Positions 7,268 through 16,420 of a stretch of DNA of 64,000 bases are shown here, in pieces. This DNA comes from Alicyclobacillus tolerans (GTDB lineage Bacteria; Bacillota; Bacilli; Alicyclobacillales; Alicyclobacillaceae), in contig NZ_JXBW01000003.1 of NCBI RefSeq assembly GCF_001447355.1, positions 186,001 through 250,000 of the forward strand, read 5' to 3'. The notes under the pieces are model-generated. The model was not told where the DNA came from, searched no databases, and saw only the letters and a program-made list of their open reading frames with translations. Position 1 is the stretch's first letter, and each line of letters opens with the position of its first letter. The translations under genes were made by a program, and so were the position numbers.

Positions 7268-8508
7268 ACGATGGAGCGGGCGCGGCGTCCGAGCGACCCC
7301 GCGCTCTCTTCCAGCATTTCTTTAGGTAGAAACAGCCGATTCTCGCGACTGGGAACCAATGTACGGATCAATTTTGATGCCTGACTTAAGTCGACCATAT
7401 CCCCATTTGCGCCGATGAGTGTGATACCTTGCCCTAAAACGTCGTATCCGGGAATGATACACTGACGCTGCGAAACGTAATAATCGGGATGAAAGCCCAT
7501 TGCCTTTGCGGTAGTGCGCAAAGCCGCGAGATCGATCTGCGAGGTATCCTCCCGCACCACGGGTGCAAAAAGCTTACGATGCAAGAAACGCGTTGCGAGA
7601 TCCCGTAGAATCGCATCGTCTGCCTCGGACCACAAATGGAATGCATAGACGAGCACCGCCTCGTCAAGCCGCACATAGGCCGCGACATCCGTCCCGGCAG
7701 GAGCGAGTACCCGCGCCAAGGCATCCGGCACCTCAACCCGACTTTCCTCGCTCATCAAATCCCGGACGCGCGTAAGAATTTTCTCGACCAACACATCGCT
7801 GCCAACCGTTACAGGATGTAAGTAAACTTGCACGTACATGAAGTAACGTGCCAGCAAATATTGCTCGACGGTATGTAGACTGGATGATTTTACATAAATG
7901 CGCCCATCAGTCATCGTCAGCGAGCGAATGAGCCTCGCCAATTCGAAGCGTCCGTACGAAACTCCCGTGGCTTGTGCATCGCGCAACATGTAATCCATGC
8001 GGTCGACGTCGAGTTGGCTCGAGATGAGGGCCTCAATCGCTGGAAAACGCCCTTCCTTGCGAAGAATGGACACCAGATCCAGAGCAAAATCGCTATCGAC
8101 GCCATCCAGCGTCTTTCGCAGTTCGCAGTCTTCGAGAATGATACGATATGTCCATTCTTCATGATGAATGCCGAGTACCGATTCAAACGTGTGGGAAAAC
8201 GGACCATGCCCGACATCGTGCAAAAGCGCGGCGGAGAGTGCCAGGCGCTCGTCGCGGCGATCCGTTGGCCAGCCACACTCGCGTTGTAGATGATATAAGA
8301 CGCGGCGCATGGTTTCGTACGCGCCAAGAGAATGAGCAAACCGCGTGTGCTCGGCCCCATGGAATGTTAGATACGACGTACCCAACTGGCGAATACGCCG
8401 CAAACGCTGGACCGCGGGAACATTCACCAAATCCCACAGCAGTGAATCGTCAAACAGGATCTCATCATGTACCGGATCTTTCAAAACCTTCTCAAACAGA
8501 GAACTCAC
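7252..8508 (-). CDS. HD-domain phosphohydrolase (YwfO/dGTPase-like)
   Basis: A 418-residue HD superfamily metal-dependent phosphohydrolase. The signature is His in HTRFAHSLG (about residue 53), HD in LLHDVGHGPFSH (about residue 97) and the distal Asp in DVDRMDYMLRDA. The segment order matches YwfO-like proteins related to dNTP triphosphohydrolases. The substrate is unproven. Start is GTG at 8508; no strong ribosome site is visible, with GATAAGCAG immediately upstream. It lies 58 nt downstream of the Fe-S carrier gene. Confidence 0.87.
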   Translation of the reverse strand: MSSLFEKVLKDPVHDEILFDDSLLWDLVNVPAVQRLRRIRQLGTSYLTFHGAEHTRFAHSLGAYETMRRVLYHLQRECGWPTDRRDERLALSAALLHDVGHGPFSHTFESVLGIHHEEWTYRIILEDCELRKTLDGVDSDFALDLVSILRKEGRFPAIEALISSQLDVDRMDYMLRDAQATGVSYGRFELARLIRSLTMTDGRIYVKSSSLHTVEQYLLARYFMYVQVYLHPVTVGSDVLVEKILTRVRDLMSEESRVEVPDALARVLAPAGTDVAAYVRLDEAVLVYAFHLWSEADDAILRDLATRFLHRKLFAPVVREDTSQIDLAALRTTAKAMGFHPDYYVSQRQCIIPGYDVLGQGITLIGANGDMVDLSQASKLIRTLVPSRENRLFLPKEMLEESAGSLGRRARSIVYSRP

Positions 8509-8566
8509 CTGCTTATCAAAAAGGCTGGCCGAGTCGCCTTCGCGGCCCGGTCAGCCAAACGTGTAT

Positions 8567-8920
8567 TCAATCGCATGAACCCGGTTGACCAGCGTGTGTC
8601 GCCGTTCGAAAACTCGAGCCACATCCACACATCGAGGTCGCATTCGGGTTGTTAATCTTAAAGCCTTGACCCGTCAGGTCGTCAACATAATCCACTTCCG
8701 AGCCGTCGATCAACTCCAAGCTCTCCGGATCCACGACGACCTTGACGCCGTGTTGAGTGAAGACTTGGTCTCCCTCTTTCTGTACATCTAAAGCCATGCC
8801 GTAGCTGAAACCCGTGCAACCACCCGGCTTGGTATAGAGACGCAACGCGTCTTCGTCGGAAGCCTGCTCAGAAATGAGCGCCCGCACGCGCTCCGCCGCG
8901 CTTTCGGTCAACGTGATCAC
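8567..8920 (-). CDS. A-type iron-sulfur carrier (HesB/IscA/SufA family)
   Basis: A 117-residue A-type carrier that accepts Fe-S clusters from the scaffold and passes them to apo-proteins. The three cluster Cys are present: one in GGCTGFSYG and two in MCGCGSSF. The frame is open to a GTG at 8938, but that codon precedes the gene's own AGGAGG; GTG at 8920, 9 nt after AGGAGG, is the better start (MITLTESAAERV). The C-terminus extends about 12 residues past the CGCGSSF motif, longer than usual. Confidence 0.9.
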   Translation of the reverse strand: MITLTESAAERVRALISEQASDEDALRLYTKPGGCTGFSYGMALDVQKEGDQVFTQHGVKVVVDPESLELIDGSEVDYVDDLTGQGFKINNPNATSMCGCGSSFRTATHAGQPGSCD

Positions 8921-8979
8921 AGTGGTTCGCCTCCTCACCCTTCTATTATACGCGTATCGGCGCGAAAAGACAGGCTGAT

Positions 8980-9447
8980 TTAACCGAGGCTACGCACGAC
9001 ATCGAGGACCGCGTCGGCGTGACCATCCACCTTGACTTTCGGGAAAATGGCCGCAATGGTGCCATCGCGATCGATTACGAAGGTAGTACGCTCAATGCCA
9101 ATCGACTTCTTACCAAACATGTTCTTCTCCTTCAAAACGCCATACTTCTCACAAATTTGGCTGTCCGTATCGGCAAGTAGCGGAAAGTTTAACTGAAATT
9201 TGTCGCGAAATTTGCCGTGCGACTTCACATCGTCGCGGGACACGCCGTAAATAGCGGCGCCAAGATCGGCAAACTGTGACTGTAAGTCGCGAAAAGCACA
9301 TGCTTCGGCGGTACATCCGGGCGTATCGTCCTTCGGATAGAAGTACAGCACCACAACTTGTCCACGCAGATCGCCCAGTCTTACTTGTTCGCCATTGTCC
9401 GCGACGGCTTGAAAATCCGGCGCCTGTTCGCCCACCTGCAGTGCCAT
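8980..9447 (-). CDS. bcp: thioredoxin-dependent peroxiredoxin Q (BCP)
   Basis: A 155-residue atypical 2-Cys peroxiredoxin reducing H2O2 and organic hydroperoxides with thioredoxin. The peroxidatic Cys45 and resolving Cys50 occur in DTPGCTAEAC, the same five-residue spacing as E. coli BCP. The FxxYPKDxTPG active-site loop and R in GIERTTFVID are intact. Ribosome site AGGAGG lies 8 nt before ATG 9447. Probably monocistronic, between speA and the A-type carrier gene. Confidence 0.94.
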   Translation of the reverse strand: MALQVGEQAPDFQAVADNGEQVRLGDLRGQVVVLYFYPKDDTPGCTAEACAFRDLQSQFADLGAAIYGVSRDDVKSHGKFRDKFQLNFPLLADTDSQICEKYGVLKEKNMFGKKSIGIERTTFVIDRDGTIAAIFPKVKVDGHADAVLDVVRSLG

Positions 9448-9482
9448 CGGTTATCCTCCTTTTGTCCCGCGCTGGAAATTCT

Positions 9483-10949
9483 TTACGAATCGCGTTTGAC
9501 TACTTTGATCATGCGAATTTCCGGGTCATCCGGTCCCTGTACAGGCAATCCGGCGCGCAGATTTGCTTCGATATAGTCGATGTTGTCCTGCGTGATGATC
9601 TCGCCCGGTAGCAAGATGGGAATTCCCGGTGGATACACCATGACCATTTCCGCCATGGTGCGGCCGACAGACTCCTGCAAAGGAACCACTTCCGTGGGCG
9701 CGTAAAAAGCCGACCGCGGTGTCATCCGAAGTTCGGGCATCGACGGCAACGTGACCGGTGCATGCTCCTTAATCTCACGCGGACGGAAGCGCCCGGCTAT
9801 CTCGCGCAGCGCCGTCACCAGTGCGGACACATCGTCCTCGCTGTCGCCCCACGAAACAATGCAAAGAATGTTATATAAATCGCTGAGCTCGACTTCTATA
9901 TTGTAATCTTCGCGCAGGATGCGCTCCACATCGTAGCCCGTCAGGCCTAGGTCTTTCACGGAAATCGTCAACTTCGTCGGATCGAGCGCGTACGTGGCGC
10001 TTCCACCAAGCTGCCGCTTGTCCAGGCACGTAAGCCCTGGAATTTGTTCGATCTCCGCCCGCGCCCGGTTGGCCAAGGCAATGGCATAACCGATGCGATC
10101 GCGCCCGAACATCGCCAATTCCTTGCGCGCAACGTCAAGAGATGCCAATAGCAGGTACGAAGTCGATGTCGTCGTGAGCATACTGAGGACCACCTGCACG
10201 TGCCGCGGATCGATCATCCCTTCCCTCACGTTCAACACACTCGAGCCTGTCATCGAGCCGCCCAGTTTGTGCACGCTCGTCGCCGCCATGTCGGCGCCAC
10301 CCCCAGCCTCCATCGCAGAAAGCGGCAGTTCCGGATGAAACCCGGTGTGCACGCCATGCGCTTCGTCGACCAAAACGGGCACGCCCACGCTGTGCGCAAT
10401 CTCGACAATGCGAGCGAGATCGGCCGCAATGCCAAAATAGGTAGGATTGATGACAACCAATGCGCGTGCGTCCGGATGGCGATGCAGGGCATCCGCGACC
10501 GTTTCCACCGATAATCCGTGCGAGATGCCAAAGTCGCGATCGACCTCTGGGTGCAGGAAGATGGGGTGCGCATCGGCGAGTATGATGGCGGTGAGTACGG
10601 ACTTGTGCACATTGCGCGGCACCAAGATCTTCTCGCCAGGCCCAACCGTTGCCAGTACCATCGTCATGATGGCCGTCGATGTCCCTTGCACGGAAAAATA
10701 GGTGTAGTCGGCCCCAAACGCCTCCGCAGCAAGTTCCTGTGCATGTTTGATGGCGCCTGTGGGGTGATGCAAATCGTCGAGTGGCGCAATATTAATTAAA
10801 TCCAAGGAAAGTGCATTATCCCCAACAAACGATCGAAACCGATTGTCCATACCCCTTCCCCGCTTGTGCCCCGGGATGTGAAACTGCACCGGCTGGCGCG
10901 CCGCATGGCGAAGCAGGGCGTCAAAAAGCGGCGTTTCATTCTGGTTCAA
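9483..10949 (-). CDS. speA: PLP-dependent arginine/lysine/ornithine decarboxylase (SpeA/YaaO family)
   Basis: A 488-residue fold-type I decarboxylase colinear with B. subtilis SpeA. The N-terminal PVQFHIPGHKRG, the PLP region SVQGTSTAIMT, VDEAHGVH and Schiff-base Lys228 in ATSVHKLGGS are all present. It probably converts arginine to agmatine in polyamine synthesis; the paralogue YaaO, implicated in EF-P modification, is an alternative. No speB or speE lies beside it. The start is TTG at 10949 with AAGGAGG 11 nt upstream. Confidence 0.88.
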   Translation of the reverse strand: MNQNETPLFDALLRHAARQPVQFHIPGHKRGRGMDNRFRSFVGDNALSLDLINIAPLDDLHHPTGAIKHAQELAAEAFGADYTYFSVQGTSTAIMTMVLATVGPGEKILVPRNVHKSVLTAIILADAHPIFLHPEVDRDFGISHGLSVETVADALHRHPDARALVVINPTYFGIAADLARIVEIAHSVGVPVLVDEAHGVHTGFHPELPLSAMEAGGGADMAATSVHKLGGSMTGSSVLNVREGMIDPRHVQVVLSMLTTTSTSYLLLASLDVARKELAMFGRDRIGYAIALANRARAEIEQIPGLTCLDKRQLGGSATYALDPTKLTISVKDLGLTGYDVERILREDYNIEVELSDLYNILCIVSWGDSEDDVSALVTALREIAGRFRPREIKEHAPVTLPSMPELRMTPRSAFYAPTEVVPLQESVGRTMAEMVMVYPPGIPILLPGEIITQDNIDYIEANLRAGLPVQGPDDPEIRMIKVVKRDS

Positions 10950-10979
10950 CGGCTAGGTATCCTCCTTCTCTCGGGGCGG

Positions 10980-11456
10980 TTATGTCCCGCTTTCAGCTCG
11001 CGCAAACGCGCTGCGAAACCCTTCTGCAGCATGTTCCCACAGGTCAGCGCGCGTCTGGCGTAAAAATGATGCAAATGCTTCGATTTCGGCATCCGTGAGC
11101 TGGCTGAGATCAACGGTGCCGCGCACCGCCTTGTCCATGCTATTAACCTGTTCCGCGAGTTTCTTGTATCCCAATTTCGCGTCGGCGTCAATCCAAAGTT
11201 CAAATGGCATGGCACCTGAATATCCCATACCATCCGCAAAGCGCTTTAACGTCACCCACAAGCCGATGACCCGACGCGGATTCGGCACTTCTGTAAGCGA
11301 CTTAACAAACTGAATACCTAATTCAATTCTGCTTTTGGCATGAATTGCACCATTGTCCACAAATACCTCATCGCCGTCCATCAGGACAGCGGAAATACCC
11401 TTCATTTGATCATCCGTCTGATGTTTTGACGTGCCCGTAAGACCTAGTTTTTGCAT
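10980..11456 (-). CDS. YwhD-family protein
   Basis: A 158-residue protein of the YwhD family, conserved in Bacilli, function unknown. Recognisable blocks are EVFVDNGAIHAKSRIE (about residue 30), VPNPRRV...LWVT, ELWIDADAKLGYKKLAEQVNSMDK and the terminal RADLWEHAAEGFRSA. No catalytic motif is apparent. Ribosome site GGGAGG precedes ATG 11456. It lies 30 nt upstream of speA on the same strand and could be cotranscribed. Confidence 0.85.
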   Translation of the reverse strand: MQKLGLTGTSKHQTDDQMKGISAVLMDGDEVFVDNGAIHAKSRIELGIQFVKSLTEVPNPRRVIGLWVTLKRFADGMGYSGAMPFELWIDADAKLGYKKLAEQVNSMDKAVRGTVDLSQLTDAEIEAFASFLRQTRADLWEHAAEGFRSAFARAESGT

Positions 11457-11535
11457 CTTGTTGCCCTCCCGTCCTCGAACGTTACTGCCTTCCCATTCTA
11501 CCCTTCACCCGCTCCTCTGTCACACGTATATCGAT

Positions 11536-11564
11536 GCATGGCATGTGCCCCGCTGGGCAAAGTA
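11536..11564 (+). promoter_or_regulatory. candidate forespore (sigma-F/G-like) promoter
   Basis: GCATG (11536) then 14 nt then GGGCAAAGTA (11555-11564). The second element matches nine of ten positions of the sigma-F -10 pattern GGNNANAHTR and the first resembles GYATA, though the spacing is one short. It lies 33 nt before the SpoIID-like gene. Confidence 0.3.
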
Positions 11565-11597
11565 AGGGCAAATGACCATTGAATGAGGGGAACAGCC

Positions 11598-12236
11598 ATG
11601 AAGACATTACGCCGTCGAACAAAAGTCGCGGCCATCGGCTTCATGCTCGCGATGCCTGGCGTGATCGCGGCACCCAATGTGGAAGCCGCTCAGACGATTT
11701 ACAACACAAGCATGCCTTCCGTCATGCGCGTGGCGATTCGGGAAAACAACGCGAGCGGCGAACCAGATCCGCGTGGCCGCATTATCTACGTCCAAGCCGT
11801 CCCGTTTGTGACGTATTGCGAAGATGTATTGCCCAACGAGTGGTTCCCAAGTTGGCGTCCTGAAGCGTTAAAAGCGGGTGCAATGGCAGTCAAAATGTTT
11901 GCATGGTACCACCATCTGCACCCTGTGACCATAGACGGTTTCACGTTTGACGTCGATAACACGACGAATTTCCAACATTTTCAGGACCTTTCGTCGCAGC
12001 CAACCACAAATGCGGCATTTGCGGCTATTCAAAACGTGGCGTATACGCGACCCAATGGAGAAATTATCGAACTCAATTATTCAGCCGGTTATCAGAACGA
12101 TCCAAATTGGCAATACCGCAACGCACAGAAAATGGCACAATGGGGAACCGAGTACTGGGCCGAACGAGGACAAAATTACGTACAGATTTTGCAGTTCTAT
12201 TACCAGAATCGGGCACTGATGAAGCTTCAATCATAG
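11598..12236 (+). CDS. secreted SpoIID/LytB-domain protein
   Basis: A 212-residue exported protein. Residues 1-31 are a signal peptide ending VEA-A. The SpoIID/LytB domain is marked by SWRPEALKAGAMAVKMFAWY near residue 90; the Glu aligns with the catalytic acid of SpoIID lytic transglycosylases, which remove glycan stem-free strands during spore engulfment. It is far shorter than SpoIID itself and has no membrane anchor. Start ATG 11598 follows AGGGGA with 7 nt spacing, preferred to ATG 11583. It is paired with another secreted protein 60 nt downstream. Confidence 0.72.
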   Translation: MKTLRRRTKVAAIGFMLAMPGVIAAPNVEAAQTIYNTSMPSVMRVAIRENNASGEPDPRGRIIYVQAVPFVTYCEDVLPNEWFPSWRPEALKAGAMAVKMFAWYHHLHPVTIDGFTFDVDNTTNFQHFQDLSSQPTTNAAFAAIQNVAYTRPNGEIIELNYSAGYQNDPNWQYRNAQKMAQWGTEYWAERGQNYVQILQFYYQNRALMKLQS

Positions 12237-12296
12237 TGCCTAGAACCACCTTTGGCCCTTGAAGAATACGACTCTAAACATCGAGGAGATCCTGCT

Positions 12297-13127
12297 ATGA
12301 AGCGTTTTCCATCCGCTCGCTCTGTTCTGCTCGCATGTGCTGCTGCTGGCGTGATCGCGATGGCGATCCCGGTGGACGACAATTCGTCCAGTAACCATCA
12401 TGCACAAAGCCTGCGCGGTGCTGTGGCCACGATGGGGCAAGTTCAAGATACTGTCGCCAACAACAACGCGACGACAGGTAACCGCACGCCTGTAGCACCC
12501 GCAAAACCGAGGCCGAATCAGGCAGTTCCGACACCTCCGCGCACAAATCCGGTACAGCCTGGCACCAACAACAGCGCCAAGCCACCAGGGGCTTCGACGC
12601 CACAACAGTCCAATCCGTCCGGAGCGGCAACGCCGGCGCCGGGAAGCCAGCCGCCCGCTGCCAGTCAAGCCACGCCTCCCGGCCCTGAATCGTGGGGATA
12701 CACGCGCAAGACGAGCAAATTGCGCATTCATGTGATCGACGGGCGCACGAAACAACCACTCGAAGGTGCGGAAGTGGTCGTCATCGAGACCGAGCAGCGG
12801 TTTCGCACCGACAAAAACGGCGACACGCCATGGTTTGATGCACCCATTTTCCGCAATCCCAAGTACCGGCCAATGGTCGCCGAGCTGCATGGGCAACTGG
12901 GCGTTATTGCGTATAAGAACGGCTATCGCGACTCCATCCACCTAGGCATCCGGATGCACGAGAACATTCGTCAGGAAGCGACGGTGTGGATGTACAAGAT
13001 TGGGCCGGGCGACAGGCGGATCGAACCCGTGCTCTACCAGGAGCCGTATCACCATCTTTGGCTGATTCAACTCGCGGATAAGTTTAGGCAACAATCCCAA
13101 ATTGGCGAAGGCCCGGAACGCCCCTGA
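12297..13127 (+). CDS. secreted protein with Pro-rich linker and beta-sandwich-like C-terminal domain
   Basis: A 276-residue protein of unknown function. Residues 1-24 form a signal peptide; residues about 40-140 are a low-complexity Pro/Ala/Thr/Asn/Gln-rich linker; residues about 140-250 (KLRIHVIDGRTKQPLEGAEV onward) resemble a carboxypeptidase-regulatory or CNA-B-like beta-sandwich domain, with KNGDTPWF as the usual Asn-Gly-Asp turn. GAGGAGAT lies 7 nt before ATG 12297. It is probably cotranscribed with the SpoIID-like gene, and the terminator overlaps its stop. A wall-associated structural partner is inferred. Confidence 0.65.
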   Translation: MKRFPSARSVLLACAAAGVIAMAIPVDDNSSSNHHAQSLRGAVATMGQVQDTVANNNATTGNRTPVAPAKPRPNQAVPTPPRTNPVQPGTNNSAKPPGASTPQQSNPSGAATPAPGSQPPAASQATPPGPESWGYTRKTSKLRIHVIDGRTKQPLEGAEVVVIETEQRFRTDKNGDTPWFDAPIFRNPKYRPMVAELHGQLGVIAYKNGYRDSIHLGIRMHENIRQEATVWMYKIGPGDRRIEPVLYQEPYHHLWLIQLADKFRQQSQIGEGPERP

Positions 13128-13145
13128 CGGGGTTCGGGCCTTTTC
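13110..13145 (+). terminator. terminator overlapping the stop of the Pro-rich protein
   Basis: GGCCCGGAACGCCCC pairs with GGGGTTCGGGCC around the TGA stop at 13125-13127, followed by TTTTCG. Confidence 0.75.
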
Positions 13146-13164
13146 GCTGTATGTTGCGTGGATA

Positions 13165-14337
13165 TTAAGATTGCCGGACGAACATGGCCATTCGCCGTGC
13201 CGCTTCCGCCAGGCGATCCGGTGGAGCCAGCAAGCCGACGCGCACATATCCCTCACCGTGATCGCCAAATCCTGCTCCCGGTGCGACTGCCACATGCGCC
13301 TGAGATAACAAGGCCTCGGCGAACGCAACGGAATTCATGCCATTTGGAATCGGCACCCAACAAAAGAATGAGCCATCTGGCCTCGGCACATAGAGGCCGT
13401 GCTCCTGCGCACTCTGCACGAACGCATCACGGCGAACTTGATACGCATTCACCAACTCGTCGATGCAATCAGTCGGCCCAGTCAATGCTTCGGCCGCAGC
13501 CTCCTGCACCGCCGCAAAAATCGACACGTAATAGTGATCTTGAATTAGATTGATATGTTCGATCACGTCCCGATTTCCCACGGCAAAGGCCACGCGCCAA
13601 CCGGCCATGTTAAACGTTTTGCTAAGCGTGTAAATTTCAATACCGACTTCCTTCGCGTCTGGTTGCGCCATGAACGACGGTGGCCGCTTGCCGTCATAGC
13701 CAATGGCACCATAGGCAAAGTCATGCACCACAAGCGTTCTATGCTCGCTCGCCTTGGCGATGACATGTTGAAAAAATTCAGGTGTCGCGCCGGCTCCCGT
13801 CGGGTTGTTCGGGTAGTTGAGATACCAAAGCCGCGTACGATCCCAGACTTGTTCAGGTACGGCGTCCAAGTCCGGCAAAAAGGAACGTTCGGCAAGCAGT
13901 GGCATGGGATAAGCCACGCCGCCAGCGAGCGCAATTCCACTCAGATAATCCGGATATCCTGGGTCCGGAACGAGCGCAACATCCCCAGGGTTCAAATATA
14001 ATTCGGCCAATTCGACGAGTCCCGTTTTGCCACCGACAATCACGGCCACTTCCGTCTCCGGATCTACCGTAACCCCATACGTGCGCTGATAAAACGCGGC
14101 AGCGGCTTCCTTGAGTTTCGGTAAGCCGCGAAAGGGTGGGTATTTGTGCGTCGCTGGATCGAGAACAGCACGGCGAAGAGCTTCGACAATGTGCGGTGGC
14201 GTCGGCAGGTCAGGATTTCCCTGACCAAGATTGATGACGTCGTGCCCGGCGGCCTGAACGGCAGCAACCCGGCGCGTGAGTCCTGAAAAAAACTGCGATG
14301 GTAGACGCGAGATGCGATCCGCTACGACAAACTTCAC
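13165..14337 (-). CDS. class I/II aminotransferase (MtnE / LL-DAP-AT-like)
   Basis: A 390-residue fold-type I PLP aminotransferase. Motifs: INLGQGNPDLPTP near residue 36, NYPNNPTGA near 174, HDFAYG near 205 and Schiff-base Lys240 in YTLSKTFNMAGWR. Overall it matches the Bacillus/Geobacillus group annotated as MtnE-type (2-oxo-4-methylthiobutyrate transaminase of methionine salvage); LL-diaminopimelate aminotransferase is an alternative. No other mtn gene is adjacent. GTG start at 14337 overlaps the rodA stop by 4 bp, and AAGGGG lies 9 nt upstream. Confidence 0.82.
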   Translation of the reverse strand: MKFVVADRISRLPSQFFSGLTRRVAAVQAAGHDVINLGQGNPDLPTPPHIVEALRRAVLDPATHKYPPFRGLPKLKEAAAAFYQRTYGVTVDPETEVAVIVGGKTGLVELAELYLNPGDVALVPDPGYPDYLSGIALAGGVAYPMPLLAERSFLPDLDAVPEQVWDRTRLWYLNYPNNPTGAGATPEFFQHVIAKASEHRTLVVHDFAYGAIGYDGKRPPSFMAQPDAKEVGIEIYTLSKTFNMAGWRVAFAVGNRDVIEHINLIQDHYYVSIFAAVQEAAAEALTGPTDCIDELVNAYQVRRDAFVQSAQEHGLYVPRPDGSFFCWVPIPNGMNSVAFAEALLSQAHVAVAPGAGFGDHGEGYVRVGLLAPPDRLAEAARRMAMFVRQS

Positions 14338-15539
14338 AACGAGCGCCCCTTGTGTTCAATGGTTTGAAAACGAATTTTGCGACGGCGCAAACCGACGCTG
14401 AGAATGAGCCCTACCGCAAGATAGTCGATGGCAAGCGATGTGCCACCGTAACTGATAAATGGCAATGTGATACCTGTCGACGGACTCAGATACATGTCCG
14501 CCCCAATGTTTTCAAATACCTGAAACGAAAACATACCCACCACGCCAACGGCCATGTACATGCCAAACGGATCGATGGTCGTTTGGGCAATGCGGATCAA
14601 ACGATAGCAAAGCAAAAGAAAGAGCAGCACTAAAATTGCCGAACCAACGAAGCCGAATTCCTCTCCAATTGCCGAGAAGATATAGTCGGTCCACTGATTT
14701 GGCACCCAACCGCCGCTGGTCAGCACACCTTTCCCGTAGCCTTCGCCAAACAATTGCCCGCTGCCAATCGCGGTTTGCGTCATATGAATGTTGTATCCAT
14801 ACTGGTCTTGGCTAAAGCTCGGATTAAGCCACGTCAGAATGCGGTACGACTGATAGGCTTTTAAAAGGTGATGCTTGATGAGCACATTTTGAATGAGCCC
14901 CAGCGTCTGCTGCGTATAGATGGTCGTCGCCAAAATACAGGCGCCGACGATGACCACGACAAAGCCCATAATCATCAGAAATTGCGCTCGCCGTGCAAAC
15001 ACCGTGTACATAGTCAACACGATGGCGATCATCACCAATGCTTGTCCAAGCGCTGGCTCTTTGTACGTCAATGCGAATGGCACTAAAAAAATCGGGAGAA
15101 TGATCCATTGCTTACGCAAGCGATAATCGGGAACTTCCGACTCTTCCACATTCGCCATATAGCTCGCCAGCCAGATGATTAAAGCCAACTTTGCCAACTC
15201 GGACGGCTGAATGGACAGCGAGTGCAACCGGATCCACGAGTGCGCACCCTGTACGGCCGGAAACGCGAAAACGGCTACTAAGAGCACCATCGAAATGCCA
15301 TATACCCACCAGTGCACACGCCGAAGCAGCCGATAATCGAACAACATCCCGCCGATAAGGGCAATCATCCCAACAATCTCCCACATGATCTGCTTGCTCA
15401 TCACGTGACTCGGGATGAGCGGGTTGTGGTTGCCCCTAGTCGTCGCGTTGATCGCCATACAGGCGTACACGGCGAGCAGAATCAACACACCGATCACGGA
15501 GAGGTCGATGTACTTCATATTTCTTCGTAACGATTCCAC
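14334..15539 (-). CDS. rodA: SEDS peptidoglycan glycosyltransferase, RodA-like
   Basis: A 401-residue SEDS membrane glycosyltransferase that polymerises lipid II, with about ten transmembrane segments. Motifs: GAHSWIRLHSLSIQPSELAK, YKEPALGQALV, VPNQWTDYIFSAIGEEFG and ITLPFISYGGTS. It is the RodA/elongation type by its short N-terminus. Start GTG 15539 is preferred to ATG 15518 because AGGAGG lies 7 nt before it. The stop overlaps the aminotransferase start. A second SEDS gene, ftsW, lies 1.3 kb away on the other strand. Confidence 0.85.
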   Translation of the reverse strand: MESLRRNMKYIDLSVIGVLILLAVYACMAINATTRGNHNPLIPSHVMSKQIMWEIVGMIALIGGMLFDYRLLRRVHWWVYGISMVLLVAVFAFPAVQGAHSWIRLHSLSIQPSELAKLALIIWLASYMANVEESEVPDYRLRKQWIILPIFLVPFALTYKEPALGQALVMIAIVLTMYTVFARRAQFLMIMGFVVVIVGACILATTIYTQQTLGLIQNVLIKHHLLKAYQSYRILTWLNPSFSQDQYGYNIHMTQTAIGSGQLFGEGYGKGVLTSGGWVPNQWTDYIFSAIGEEFGFVGSAILVLLFLLLCYRLIRIAQTTIDPFGMYMAVGVVGMFSFQVFENIGADMYLSPSTGITLPFISYGGTSLAIDYLAVGLILSVGLRRRKIRFQTIEHKGRSL

Positions 15540-15595
15540 GCGCCGTCCTCCTCCCGTCAAAATCAAACATCCCCATCATGCCCATCATGGCACGA

Positions 15596-16420
15596 TTACG
15601 GCCCGCTTTCCAGCAGGACGCTTTGCAAAGTCTGCGGCGAATTTGTGACAATGCCATCGACGCCAAGATCGATCAAGTGGCGCATTTGCTCGGGATCGTC
15701 GATCGTCCATACATGCACCTCGACGCCAGCGGCGTGGGCGCGATCGACAAATGTTTGATCCACCACGGTTATCCCGTACCGCTCTCGGGGCACCTGCAAA
15801 GCGACATACGGTAGTCTGTGCTTTGTACGTCTAACGCCCATGCGGGTAGCGAGTAGAAAAGAAGCCACTTCGCGCACGGATGCGCTTGTCCGTAGCCTAG
15901 GGCAGCGCGATCGCGCCTCCACAAGCGTCGCGTGGTGAAACGAAGCCAAGATAATCCGCTCAAGCGCCCCAACCGCGTCGACCATTCGCAAAAACTCGCT
16001 GATGCGGGCATTCCGCGGTTTGATGTCGACGTTGATTGTACAATTCGGGAAGCTCTTCAACAATTCCAGAAATGTTGGTATCCGAACGCCTTGGCCTCGA
16101 AATGGAAAGGTCTTACCTCCATCCGGTGAAAAGCGATAGCCAAAATCGAGCCGCAACAATTCTGCATAGGTCATATCGGCGATCCGTCCTTGACCGTTGC
16201 TAACTGTATCCACGACTTCATCGTGGGAAACGACAAGCACGCCATCGCGCGTCCAGTGAACGTCCGTTTCTAAGATATCTGCACCCATATCAAGAGCTAG
16301 CCGAAAAGCATCCAGGGTATTGGCCGGCCTGTGTAGACTCGCGCCGCGATGCGCAATGACCTTACATCGAACATTGTGCCCATTCGCCCACCGTTGCGCC
16401 AACCGATCAGACGCCCGCAT
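15596..16420 (-). CDS. glycerophosphodiester phosphodiesterase
   Basis: A 274-residue GDPD TIM-barrel protein that would cleave glycerophosphodiesters to glycerol-3-phosphate and an alcohol. Visible residues are AHRGAS (catalytic His), ETDVHWTRDGVLVVSHDEVVD (metal Glu and Asp, second His) and NVDIKP. The usual PENT motif reads PANT, and the NxEIK Glu is Asp, so catalytic competence should be tested. No signal peptide is seen, so it is probably cytosolic. Start ATG 16420 follows GGGGTGA; the frame is open 49 codons further upstream toward the divergent gene. Confidence 0.82.
   Translation of the reverse strand: MRASDRLAQRWANGHNVRCKVIAHRGASLHRPANTLDAFRLALDMGADILETDVHWTRDGVLVVSHDEVVDTVSNGQGRIADMTYAELLRLDFGYRFSPDGGKTFPFRGQGVRIPTFLELLKSFPNCTINVDIKPRNARISEFLRMVDAVGALERIILASFHHATLVEARSRCPRLRTSASVREVASFLLATRMGVRRTKHRLPYVALQVPRERYGITVVDQTFVDRAHAAGVEVHVWTIDDPEQMRHLIDLGVDGIVTNSPQTLQSVLLESGP

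Noticed and set aside
12240-12941. A 233-codon minus-strand frame
   Set aside because: Antisense to the low-complexity Pro-rich linker of a secreted protein; Arg/Cys-rich and without a ribosome site.
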